A stretch of DNA of 6,450 nt from DATGYC01 sp035298385 (GCA_035298385.1 DATGYC010000123.1:1-6450); one strand, 5' to 3'. Positions 1 through 5,121 are shown, counted from the stretch's first letter. The notes: generated by a model from the sequence alone, not told the origin. Translations and numbers: made by a program.

Positions 1-200
1 CGGGGGCGCCCCTCGGGCTTGTCGGTGAAGTCCGCCCGGGGCGAGACCTGTTCAGCGACGAGTTGGCCAAAGCGGGCCATGTGGGGCTCCGCCCAGGTCA
101 GCGATTCCGGATCCGTATAGCGGGCAACGGTGGCCCGGAGGTACGGATCGTCCAGCCACCAGTTGAGCGCCTCACCCTGCGGGACTGCGGCGAACTTCAC
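1..200 (-). CDS. Acyl-CoA dehydrogenase family protein, N-terminal fragment (runs off the window)
   Basis: Only the first 66 codons are inside the window; the gene continues past position 1. The GTG start at 200 is chosen because GGAGGAG lies 5 nt upstream. The fragment begins MKFAAVPQGEALNWW. It continues with a helical stretch containing WAEPHMARFGQLVAEQV, then ADFTDKPEGRPR near residues 54-65. From memory of the family, this resembles the N-terminus of large bacterial acyl-CoA dehydrogenases (aDxTDxxGxPrL before the alpha-helical domain), flavoproteins that make an alpha,beta double bond in acyl-CoA esters. No FAD-binding or catalytic residues are visible because they lie beyond the edge. 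It follows the dehydrogenase gene by 55 nt on the same strand, so the two probably share a transcript and an acyl-CoA or lipid pathway. The assignment rests on N-terminal resemblance only. Confidence 0.6.
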   Translation of the reverse strand, partial: MKFAAVPQGEALNWWLDDPYLRATVARYTDPESLTWAEPHMARFGQLVAEQVSPRADFTDKPEGRP

Positions 201-205
201 ACCGA

Positions 206-212
206 CTCCTCC
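206..212 (-). promoter_or_regulatory. Ribosome binding site of the acyl-CoA dehydrogenase gene
   Basis: GGAGGAG on the minus strand sits 5 nt before the GTG at 200. It decides the start of the truncated downstream gene, which has no other well-placed start. Confidence 0.6.
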
Positions 213-225
213 TCTCTACGCGGAA

Positions 226-248
226 AGGGGCGCCCCGAGGGCACCCCT
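226..248 (-). terminator. GC-rich intercistronic hairpin (attenuator, weak terminator or RNA processing site)
   Basis: The minus strand forms a 9-bp stem, AGGGGTGCC with GGCGCCCCT (one G-U pair), around a 5-nt loop. It is followed by only three T residues, then TTTCCGCG. It lies 7 nt after the dehydrogenase stop and before the ribosome binding site of the next gene. The poor U-tract makes full termination doubtful. Partial termination or protection of the upstream mRNA fits equally well. Confidence 0.4.
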
Positions 249-255
249 AGATGGC

Positions 256-1149
256 TTACCAGGGGCTGTGCGGGTCCCGGCCATCGATATAGATCGGGTG
301 CTCCGGCGCCTTGCCCTCGCACCAGTAGCGGTCGAAGTCGGTGACGCCGGCCTCGGTCAGGATCTCCTCATCCGTCAGTTGGCGCCCGGTGCACTGGGCG
401 GGCTCCTGGGCGAGGATCGCCATCGTGGCGTCACAGAGGATCTCAGGCGTGCGCCATTGGGCCCGTTCGCCTAGCTGATTGTTGATGACGGCGGCCGTCT
501 CGATCGGGGTGACTGGCCAGAGGGCGTTGGCGGCGACGTTGTCCGCGCGGTGCTCTTCGGCGATACCGATGGCGACCTGGGCCATGCCCATCTTCGAGAT
601 CATGTAGGCGACCATGCCGGGCGCCGGCGTGGTCTTGATGGCCGGAGCCATGTTGATGATGTGGCCCCAGCGGTTGGCGACCATGTGGGGCAGGCAGTAG
701 TAGGCGGCGAGGTAGGCGGCCCGCACGTTGATCGCCATCATGAGATCGAACCGCTTGGCGGGGGTCTCCAGGACGGGCTTCCACCAGAGGGCGCCCGCAT
801 TGTTGATCAGGATGTCGACCCGACCGAACTGGTCGATCGTCGCATCGACCATCGCCTTGATCTCCTCTTCACTGCGGACGTCGACCTTGAGCGGGAGCGC
901 CCTCCGGGCAGCAATCTCCTGCGGGGCTAAACTCGCATGGTCCTCGGAGATTGCTGCCCGGCGCCCCAGGGCCTCGATCTCGGCGGCGGTCTCATAGATG
1001 GAGCCGGGGAGCTTTTCGCTCGATTGCTCGCTCTTGGCGGCGATCACCACGTTGGCGCCCTCCTGGGCGAGCCGCAGGGCGATCGCCTTGCCAATGCCGC
1101 GGGAGGCACCGGTGATGATCGCTACCCTACCGTCCAGTCGTTTGGTCAC
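256..1149 (-). CDS. HSDL2-like short-chain dehydrogenase/reductase carrying an in-frame palindromic insert
   Basis: This 297-residue protein has a Rossmann fold of the classical SDR type. It shows TGASRGIG (13-20) for NAD(P) binding, NNAG (116-119) and the catalytic pair Y182/K186 in YMISK. IVIAAK-like residues after strand 2, the TPAKRFDLMMAINVR stretch, and NALWPVTPIETAA (208-220) match the hydroxysteroid dehydrogenase-like protein 2 (HSDL2) family, whose substrate is uncertain. The C-terminal SCP2 domain of animal HSDL2 is absent. Two oddities are visible. Residues about 64-82 (AAISEDHASLAPQEIA and flanks) interrupt what should read EIEALGRRALPLKVDV, and this piece is encoded by a DNA palindrome. 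The usual catalytic Ser of the INxSP region is Ala168. The GTG start is supported by AAGGAGG at 1165-1159, 9 nt upstream. It is followed on the same strand by an acyl-CoA dehydrogenase gene, so a role in lipid or acyl-CoA metabolism is inferred. Confidence 0.88.
   Translation of the reverse strand: MTKRLDGRVAIITGASRGIGKAIALRLAQEGANVVIAAKSEQSSEKLPGSIYETAAEIEALGRRAAISEDHASLAPQEIAARRALPLKVDVRSEEEIKAMVDATIDQFGRVDILINNAGALWWKPVLETPAKRFDLMMAINVRAAYLAAYYCLPHMVANRWGHIINMAPAIKTTPAPGMVAYMISKMGMAQVAIGIAEEHRADNVAANALWPVTPIETAAVINNQLGERAQWRTPEILCDATMAILAQEPAQCTGRQLTDEEILTEAGVTDFDRYWCEGKAPEHPIYIDGRDPHSPW
904..961 (-). repeat. Palindromic repeat copy A, inserted in frame in the dehydrogenase gene
   Basis: A perfect 16-bp inverted repeat (904-919 with 946-961, CCGGGCAGCAATCTCC and its complement) encloses a 26-nt centre (920-945). 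The centre itself can form a 6-bp stem, TGCGGG (920-925) with CTCGCA (932-937), around GCTAAA. The minus strand reads through it as AISEDHASLAPQEIA with no stop. The segment is absent from the family, judged against remembered HSDL2 sequence (EIEAVGGKALPCIVDVRDE). The copy shares its centre with copies B and C. The hexamer GCGCCC lies on both sides (897-902 and 961-966); the 64-nt period this implies does not fit a simple 57-nt in-frame insertion, so a target duplication is not established. Confidence 0.85.
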
Positions 1150-1158
1150 GAGGGAAAA

Positions 1159-1165
1159 CCTCCTT
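1159..1165 (-). promoter_or_regulatory. Ribosome binding site of the dehydrogenase gene
   Basis: AAGGAGG on the minus strand lies 9 nt before the GTG at 1149 and supports that non-ATG start. Confidence 0.65.
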
Positions 1166-1171
1166 CTCTCC

Positions 1172-1225
1172 GTGCGTATTCTATCTATAAAGTTCTAACA
1201 AGACAGATAATACTCCTCTGTTCGT
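1172..1225 (-). promoter_or_regulatory. AT-rich probable promoter region for the dehydrogenase/acyl-CoA dehydrogenase unit
   Basis: The 97 nt between the hairpin ending the regulator unit and the dehydrogenase start are clearly richer in A and T than the surrounding DNA. On the minus strand they contain CTTTATAGATAGAATACG, with -10-like hexamers TATAGA and TAGAAT. No convincing -35 hexamer lies at 16-18 nt from either, so the exact promoter is not assigned. Position after a terminator-like hairpin and before a gene with its own ribosome site supports a promoter here. Confidence 0.35.
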
Positions 1226-1246
1226 GATCGAAGAACTGGAATGAGC

Positions 1247-1276
1247 GATAGGGCGCCGCGGTTGCGGCGCCCTATC
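1247..1276 (-). terminator. Perfect 13-bp hairpin closing the modAB-regulator unit
   Basis: GATAGGGCGCCGC (1247-1259) and GCGGCGCCCTATC (1264-1276) are exact complements around a 4-nt loop. On the minus strand the stem starts inside the TGA stop codon of the regulator. No U-tract follows (GCTCATTCC), so this is not a textbook intrinsic terminator, yet its length, GC content and position at the gene end argue for a transcript 3' end or stabilising structure. Confidence 0.55.
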
Positions 1277-2429
1277 ATGTCTCGCCGACGATCTCGCCGG
1301 TCTGTCTGGTATCAAAGCCGCCCAGAGCCTCGAGCTGGGCGCGCACCCAGCGGTTGCTTAGTGTGGCCAGGAGCGCTTGGATGGGGCGCTCAGTCAGGTA
1401 GGCCTTCGGGATGACCAGGTCATACCGGACCGTCTGAAGAGGCAGGAAGTCCAGACCCCAGGCGGCGGCGACCGGGGCGGCACTCACCCCGGCATCCGCC
1501 ACACCGGCGGCGATGGCCTGGGCGATCCCCTGGTGGTCGTACCGGACCTGATCGTAGCCGTTGACCGGGGCGCCCTTCGGGGGAGCAACCCCCTGCGGGG
1601 CTACACTCGCAGAGTCCTCGGCGGTTGCTCCCTGCAGCGCGGCGTCAAGCAGGTGACGGGCGCCCGAACCAGCCTCTCGGTTGACGATCTGGATCTCCGG
1701 ACGTCGGAGGTCTTGGAGACTGGTGATCCCCTTTGGATTACCGGGGGCGAGGAGGAGCCCTTCAGCCCAGGTGCCCAGGTTGACCAAGACGACGGGCAAC
1801 TCGGGGAGGAGGCGGCGAACAAAGGGGAGGTTGGACTCGCCGGTGGCGGGGTCGAAGAGGTGGGTACCAGCGGCGTGGACCTCGCCGCGGCGGAGGGCGC
1901 CGAGTGCCTCGGTCGAGTTGGCCCAGAGCCAGTCGATCCGCAGACCGGGGTGCCAGCGCTCGGCGGCACGGGCCCAGAGGGAGACGGCAGGGTCGCAGCC
2001 GGCGATCAGGGCGGTCTGGGCGAGGTGCTCGGGCTCGTCCAGCAGGCGGACAGTGCCGTGGCCCGCCCAGACCCCGTCAGCCGGTACCAACTCGGTGCGG
2101 AAGGCGGGCGCCCCGTGCAGGGGATGGGCGACCCAACGCCCTCCCACCTGAGCGAGCCGGACCCGCGTAGGTTGTAGGTGGCCGCGCAGAGCTGCGGACG
2201 GCACCGCCTCGACGATGGGCGCCGCCTCCTCCAGCCAGAAGAGCTCCTCCACGGTGCAGCCCAGAATTCGGGCCAGCCGCAGGGCGATCGCGGTGGAGGG
2301 AACGTACTGCCCGGTCTCAGCGCCGCTGATCGTCTGGCGGGTGACGCCAGCCAGGTCGGCCAACGCTTGTTGGTTGAGACCGAGCCGAGTGCGCATCTGC
2401 CGGAGGTTAGTGCGGAACCCTTCCTTCAT
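1275..2429 (-). CDS. HTH regulator with C-terminal molybdate-binding-like (PBP-like, COG1910-type) domain
   Basis: Of 384 residues, about 7-62 form a Cro/C1-type helix-turn-helix (LNQQALADLAGVTRQTISGA at 18-37, recognition helix in VTRQTISGAE). Residues about 110-375 resemble the periplasmic-binding-protein-like domain of molybdate-sensing regulators such as YvgK: LIAGCDPAVSLWA, HAAGTHLFDPATGESN (185-200), VNREAGSGARHLLDAAL (249-265), then GYDQ (291-294) and an AAGVADAG stretch (307-314). It probably senses molybdate or tungstate in the cytoplasm and controls the modAB genes directly upstream, 32 nt away. The ATG at 2429 is preceded at 6 nt by AAGGAGGG. Residues about 267-286 (GATAEDSASVAPQGVAPP) are an in-frame palindromic insert between the helix after REAGSGARHLL and GYDQ. 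A strong hairpin overlaps its stop codon. The function is inferred from domain resemblance and context; the ligand is not proven. Confidence 0.85.
   Translation of the reverse strand: MKEGFRTNLRQMRTRLGLNQQALADLAGVTRQTISGAETGQYVPSTAIALRLARILGCTVEELFWLEEAAPIVEAVPSAALRGHLQPTRVRLAQVGGRWVAHPLHGAPAFRTELVPADGVWAGHGTVRLLDEPEHLAQTALIAGCDPAVSLWARAAERWHPGLRIDWLWANSTEALGALRRGEVHAAGTHLFDPATGESNLPFVRRLLPELPVVLVNLGTWAEGLLLAPGNPKGITSLQDLRRPEIQIVNREAGSGARHLLDAALQGATAEDSASVAPQGVAPPKGAPVNGYDQVRYDHQGIAQAIAAGVADAGVSAAPVAAAWGLDFLPLQTVRYDLVIPKAYLTERPIQALLATLSNRWVRAQLEALGGFDTRQTGEIVGET
1580..1633 (-). repeat. Palindromic repeat copy B, inserted in frame in the molybdate regulator gene
   Basis: The arms pair over 14 positions: 1580-1593 with 1620-1633, holding GGGAGCAACC and GGTTGCTCCC, one C-C mismatch and a terminal G-T. 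They flank a 26-nt centre (1594-1619) identical to copy A at 23 of 26 positions. The inner 6-bp stem TGCGGG/CTCGCA (1594-1599 with 1606-1611) is kept. Compared with copy A, arm pairs T-A to C-G and C-G to G-C have changed on both sides, so pairing is conserved rather than sequence. The minus strand reads ATAEDSASVAPQGVA, the same frame as copy A. The left flank GCGCCCTTCGGG also resembles that of copy A (GCGCCCTCCGGG). Confidence 0.82.
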
Positions 2430-2446
2430 GAACGTCCCTCCTTACT

Positions 2447-2490
2447 GGACCTCCTGGGGCGCTAAACTCGCATCTCCTCGGAGAATGTCC
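2447..2490 (-). repeat. Palindromic repeat copy C, degenerate, at the modB/regulator junction
   Basis: The centre (2455-2479, 25 nt) shares GCTAAACTCGCAT and TCCTCGGAGA with copy A but lacks one base. The arms pair as CTCC (2451-2454) with GGAG (2480-2483), then GGAC (2447-2450) with GTCC (2487-2490) across a 3-nt bulge. The element encodes the last residues of ModB (SEEMRV) and its TAG stop, because the missing base changes the frame used by copies A and B. It ends just before the ribosome site of the regulator, so its RNA hairpin lies between two cistrons. Confidence 0.72.
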
Positions 2491-3121
2491 CCCGCCAGCG
2501 CAGGGCGAGCCAGGTGGTCAGCCCGGCCAGGCTGACCAGAAGCAGGGCAAAGAGGTGCGCTCGGTTGTACTCACCGGCCTGGACGGCCGAGTAGACCGCA
2601 ATCGCCAGGGTCTGGGTCTGACCGGGAATGTTCCCGGCGACCATCAGGGTCGCCCCGAACTCGCCGAGGGAGCGGCCCCAGGTGAGCAGGAGCCCCGTGA
2701 TCAACCCTGGCAGCGCTAGCGGTAGCAGGATGTAGCGCAAGATGGCGAGGCGGCTGGCCCCGTCGATCTGGGCGGCCTCCCGCACCGAGCCGGGGATCCC
2801 CTCGATGGCGTTCCGGGCGGCCTGGACGAAGAGGGGGAGCCCCACTAGCGCTGCCGCCAGGATCGCTGCCGACTTGGTGAAGGCCAACGAGAGGCTACCA
2901 AGCGGACCGCTCCGCCCGATCACCTGCAGAAGGTAGAAGCCGAGGATCGTCGGCGGTAGGGCGAGGGGGAGGTTGACCAGCAGATCGAGCACCCGGCGCC
3001 CCCGCCAGCCGGGGCGGGCCAGGCTCAGGGCCAGTGGCAGGCCGATGGCGGCCGCCAGCAAGGTGGCGCCCGCGGCGATCTGGAGCGAGATGAGGAGTTG
3101 GCTCAGTAGCGAGGGCGCCAC
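2462..3121 (-). CDS. modB: Molybdate ABC transporter permease ModB
   Basis: This 219-residue membrane permease (E. coli ModB is close to 229) moves molybdate across the cytoplasmic membrane together with ModA and an ATPase. About five hydrophobic segments are visible, the first at 6-35 and others near 48-68, 83-103, 128-147 and 188-208. The cytoplasmic ATPase-docking EAA loop is REAAQIDGASRLAILRY (114-130) followed by LPLALPGL. The stretch GRSLGEFGATLMVAGNIPGQ (149-168) is highly typical of ModB. The GTG start at 3121 lies 14 nt after the modA stop, with only a weak upstream ribosome site (GGCGGTGA), suggesting translational coupling. The final residues TFSEEMRV and the stop lie within repeat copy C, so the original C-terminus was probably replaced. 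No modC ATPase gene follows. Confidence 0.92.
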   Translation of the reverse strand: MAPSLLSQLLISLQIAAGATLLAAAIGLPLALSLARPGWRGRRVLDLLVNLPLALPPTILGFYLLQVIGRSGPLGSLSLAFTKSAAILAAALVGLPLFVQAARNAIEGIPGSVREAAQIDGASRLAILRYILLPLALPGLITGLLLTWGRSLGEFGATLMVAGNIPGQTQTLAIAVYSAVQAGEYNRAHLFALLLVSLAGLTTWLALRWRGTFSEEMRV

Positions 3122-3135
3122 GGGGGAATCACCGC

Positions 3136-3879
3136 CTAGTTGGGTGGGAGAGCGAAGCCGTACTGATCGAGAATCGCCTTTGCTTCGGTGGTGGTCATGA
3201 ACTGGGCAAACTGCTTCGCGACGGCCTCGTGCGGGCTGCCTTTGATAATGCCGAGTGCCTGATGAATCGGGGCGTAGAGGTTCCCCGGAATCGGGGTGAT
3301 CGACAGGGTGGCTGAATCGGCATCCGAGCGGGCTAGGAGGCCCACTTCGGCGTTGCCGGACTCAACGAACTGGGCCGTCTGCCGGATGTTCTCACCCATG
3401 ACGATCTTGGACTGAACCTGCGTCCAGACTCCCGCAGCCTTGAGCGCATCGATGGCCGCCTTGCCGTAGGGGGCTTGATCGGGGTTGGCGATCGCGATTC
3501 GCTTGATCTCGGTTCGGGTGAGGTCCTGTAGGGTGCTCACGGAGAGATTCACGCGCTTGGCGACGGCGAGGACGATCTGGCCGGTGGCATAGCGCTGGGC
3601 GCCATCAAGCAGTCCCTTGTCGCTCAATTGCTTGGGGGTCGACTCGTTGGCGGCAAGAAAGAGGTCGAAGGGGGCGCCCTGCTCAATCTGGGCGGCGAGC
3701 GTCCCGGTCGCGCCGAAGGAGAGGGTGACCGCTTGCCCAGTCTGTTTGGTGAAGGCCGCGGCGATCGCCTGAAGTGGCCGCTGCATGCTGGCGGCGGCGG
3801 CGACGGTGAGGGGCGCCCGGCTACTGCAGCCGATGAGTAGCAGACTAAGGCAGAGCAACCCAATCGAGCGCAGTCGCAT
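3136..3879 (-). CDS. modA: Molybdate-binding lipoprotein ModA
   Basis: With the start at 3879 this is a 247-residue extracytoplasmic solute-binding protein. Residues 1-18 form a lipoprotein signal (MRLRS, hydrophobic core, lipobox LIGC with Cys18), so it is anchored to the outer face of the membrane. Ligand-loop motifs follow: AAAAS (Ser31), SFGATGTLAAQIEQGAPFDLF from residue 54, NPDQAPYGKAA, then GENIRQTAQFVESGNAEVG, as in the ModA family. The Tyr that contacts molybdate in E. coli ModA (VYGSDA) is Ala here (LARSDA), as I recall also for other ModA groups. An ATG two codons earlier (3885) is possible, but it lies only 1 nt from GGGAGGG, whereas 3879 is 7 nt away and better spaced. It is the first gene of the modA-modB-regulator unit. 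Molybdate rather than tungstate is inferred from the family, not shown. Confidence 0.93.
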   Translation of the reverse strand: MRLRSIGLLCLSLLLIGCSSRAPLTVAAAASMQRPLQAIAAAFTKQTGQAVTLSFGATGTLAAQIEQGAPFDLFLAANESTPKQLSDKGLLDGAQRYATGQIVLAVAKRVNLSVSTLQDLTRTEIKRIAIANPDQAPYGKAAIDALKAAGVWTQVQSKIVMGENIRQTAQFVESGNAEVGLLARSDADSATLSITPIPGNLYAPIHQALGIIKGSPHEAVAKQFAQFMTTTEAKAILDQYGFALPPN

Positions 3880-3886
3880 CACCATT

Positions 3887-3893
3887 CCCTCCC
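3887..3893 (-). promoter_or_regulatory. Ribosome binding site deciding the modA start
   Basis: GGGAGGG on the minus strand is 1 nt before the ATG at 3885 and 7 nt before the ATG at 3879. The spacing favours 3879. Confidence 0.55.
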
Positions 3894-3906
3894 TGCGGCT
3901 TCATCT

Positions 3907-3926
3907 ATGTCAAGTATATCTGACAT
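3907..3926 (-). promoter_or_regulatory. Candidate operator overlapping the modA promoter -10
   Basis: A perfect dyad, ATGTCA (3907-3912) and TGACAT (3921-3926), encloses 8 nt that on the minus strand contain TATACT (3918-3913), a 5/6 match to a -10 box. The dyad is 21 nt upstream of the earlier modA ATG. A protein bound here would cover the promoter. The linked HTH regulator is the obvious candidate. The -35 is unclear: TTGACG (3946-3941) is a good hexamer but 22 nt away, too far for ordinary spacing. Confidence 0.45.
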
Positions 3927-3985
3927 CACGCAAGAAATCTCGTCAAGATTGTGTGAAGTAGGGCGAATAGCGGATTTGGTACTCC

Positions 3986-4050
3986 GGTCTAGACCCGATT
4001 CTGCCTGACCACTCGCCAACGTCTAAAGACTTACGGTAAACTAAGAGTTA
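3986..4050 (+). promoter_or_regulatory. Leader/promoter region of the hem genes with two GTCT..AGAC dyads
   Basis: The region upstream of hemE holds a perfect 10-bp palindrome GGTCTAGACC (3986-3995) and a second dyad GTCTAAAGAC (4021-4030). Next comes an AT-rich stretch, TTACGGTAAACTAAGAGTTA (4031-4050), with a -10-like TAAACT (4037-4042). No good -35 is spaced from it (CTGACC at 4005-4010 is 26 nt away). The promoter is inferred from position; the two related dyads may be regulator half-sites or chance. Confidence 0.3.
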
Positions 4051-4071
4051 GTGCTTCTAGCTGCCTGCGAG

Positions 4072-4078
4072 AAAGGGG
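4072..4078 (+). promoter_or_regulatory. Ribosome binding site deciding the hemE start
   Basis: AAAGGGG lies 8 nt before the ATG at 4087, which favours this start over an in-frame GTG at 4051 that would add 12 residues unlike the family. Confidence 0.55.
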
Positions 4079-4086
4079 CCCAGCCG

Positions 4087-5118
4087 ATGCTTAAGAACGA
4101 CCGCATCCTCCGTGCCGCCCGCCGCCAGCCCGTTGACCGGACCCCTGTCTGGTTCATGCGCCAGGCCGGCCGGTACCAGCCCGAATACCGGGAGATCCGC
4201 AAAAACTACTCCTTGATGGAGATCACCTATCGACCCGAGGTCTGCGCTGAGGTGACCCTCCTGCCGGTCCAGCAGCTCGATGTTGATGCGGCGATCCTCT
4301 TCTCCGACATCGTCACCCCGCTGAAGGGGATGGGCCTAGATGTCGAGATCGTCGAGAACGTTGGTCCGGTCTTCGCCAAGCCGATCGCCTCCACGAAGGA
4401 TGTTGAGGCGATGCCCGCCTTCAACGCCCAGGAGATGGTGCCCTACGTCCTCGAGACGATCAAGATCCTGAACAAGGAGCTCACCGTGCCGCTGATCGGC
4501 TTCGCGGGCGCCCCGTTCACCCTCGCCTCCTACATGGTCGAGGGGAGGCCGACCCGCGACTTCCGCAAGGTGAAGGCGCTCATGTACACCGAGCCCGCCA
4601 CCTGGCACCTGCTGATGGAGAAGCTCTCCAACATGGTCGCCACCTACCTGGTCGATCAGATCAACGCCGGCGCCCAGATCGTCCAACTCTTCGACTCCTG
4701 GGTCGGCAACCTGAACCGGGAGGATTATGAGACCTACGTGCAGCCGCACTACTTCAAGATTGCGGAGGCGGTCAAGGGGACCGGGGCGCCCCTGATCCAC
4801 TTCGGCGTCCACACCGGTCACCTGCTCCCGTCGATGGCCAAGGTGGGCGGTGACGTCCTGGGCGTCGACTGGAAGGAGGACCTGGCCGAGGCCTGGGCCC
4901 GCATCAACTACTCGCACGGCGTGCAGGGCAACCTGGACCCGGTCACCGTCTTCGCCCCGGCGGACGTGCTGGAGGCCAAGACAAAGGCGGTCCTGGCGAA
5001 GGCCGGGGGGCGCCCGGGCCACATCTTCAACCTGGGCCACGGCGTCCTGCCGCCGACTCCGGTCTCTGCGCTCCAGCGCATTGTTGAGATCGTACACAGC
5101 TACGAGCAGGAGGGCTAG
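4087..5118 (+). CDS. hemE: Uroporphyrinogen decarboxylase HemE
   Basis: This 343-residue cytoplasmic enzyme removes four acetate carboxyls from uroporphyrinogen III to give coproporphyrinogen III. The family signature PVWFMRQAGR (20-29) supplies the substrate-binding arginines R25 and R29. FSDIVTP contains the key aspartate D74. The second signature GFAGAPFTLASYMVEG (138-153) holds Y149, and the C-terminal NLGHG has H318. All catalytic residues expected in the family are present, and the length is normal (about 340-355). The start at ATG 4087 fits both the ribosome site and the usual N-terminus (MLKNDRILRAARRQPVDRTP). It is the first gene of the haem unit. hemH begins 3 nt after its stop, with the hemH ribosome site AGGAGGG inside the hemE 3' end. 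It is transcribed divergently from modA. Confidence 0.97.
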   Translation: MLKNDRILRAARRQPVDRTPVWFMRQAGRYQPEYREIRKNYSLMEITYRPEVCAEVTLLPVQQLDVDAAILFSDIVTPLKGMGLDVEIVENVGPVFAKPIASTKDVEAMPAFNAQEMVPYVLETIKILNKELTVPLIGFAGAPFTLASYMVEGRPTRDFRKVKALMYTEPATWHLLMEKLSNMVATYLVDQINAGAQIVQLFDSWVGNLNREDYETYVQPHYFKIAEAVKGTGAPLIHFGVHTGHLLPSMAKVGGDVLGVDWKEDLAEAWARINYSHGVQGNLDPVTVFAPADVLEAKTKAVLAKAGGRPGHIFNLGHGVLPPTPVSALQRIVEIVHSYEQEG

Positions 5119-5121
5119 GCA

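Noticed and set aside
3..242. Near-identical GGGGCGCCCC-type 16-mers at 3-18 and 227-242, resembling flanks of the repeat copies
   Set aside because: Neither has the conserved repeat centre nearby. GGGGCGCC words also occur in ordinary coding DNA here (for example near 4783), so base composition explains them.
63..474. Overlapping short plus-strand frames near the left edge
   Set aside because: They lie antisense to the acyl-CoA dehydrogenase and dehydrogenase genes and read as low-complexity Arg/Pro/Gly sequence.
897..966. GCGCCC on both sides of copy A as a target-site duplication
   Set aside because: The period between them is 64 nt, which is not a multiple of three, whereas the protein insert is about 57 nt. 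Copy B has no matching right-hand hexamer (GCGCGG instead).
1377..2177. A 266-codon open frame on the plus strand opposite the molybdate regulator
   Set aside because: The composition is Gly/Arg/Asp-rich, no family is recognisable and no good ribosome site is seen. The opposite strand encodes a clear HTH and ligand-binding protein.
904..2490. The three repeats as a CRISPR array
   Set aside because: Spacing is about 650 and 850 bp, the intervening DNA is coding, and the copies are palindromes within genes.
4051..4086. Upstream GTG as the hemE start (adds 12 residues)
   Set aside because: The extension MLLAACEKGAQP is unlike HemE N-termini, and the ribosome site AAAGGGG is properly spaced for the ATG at 4087.
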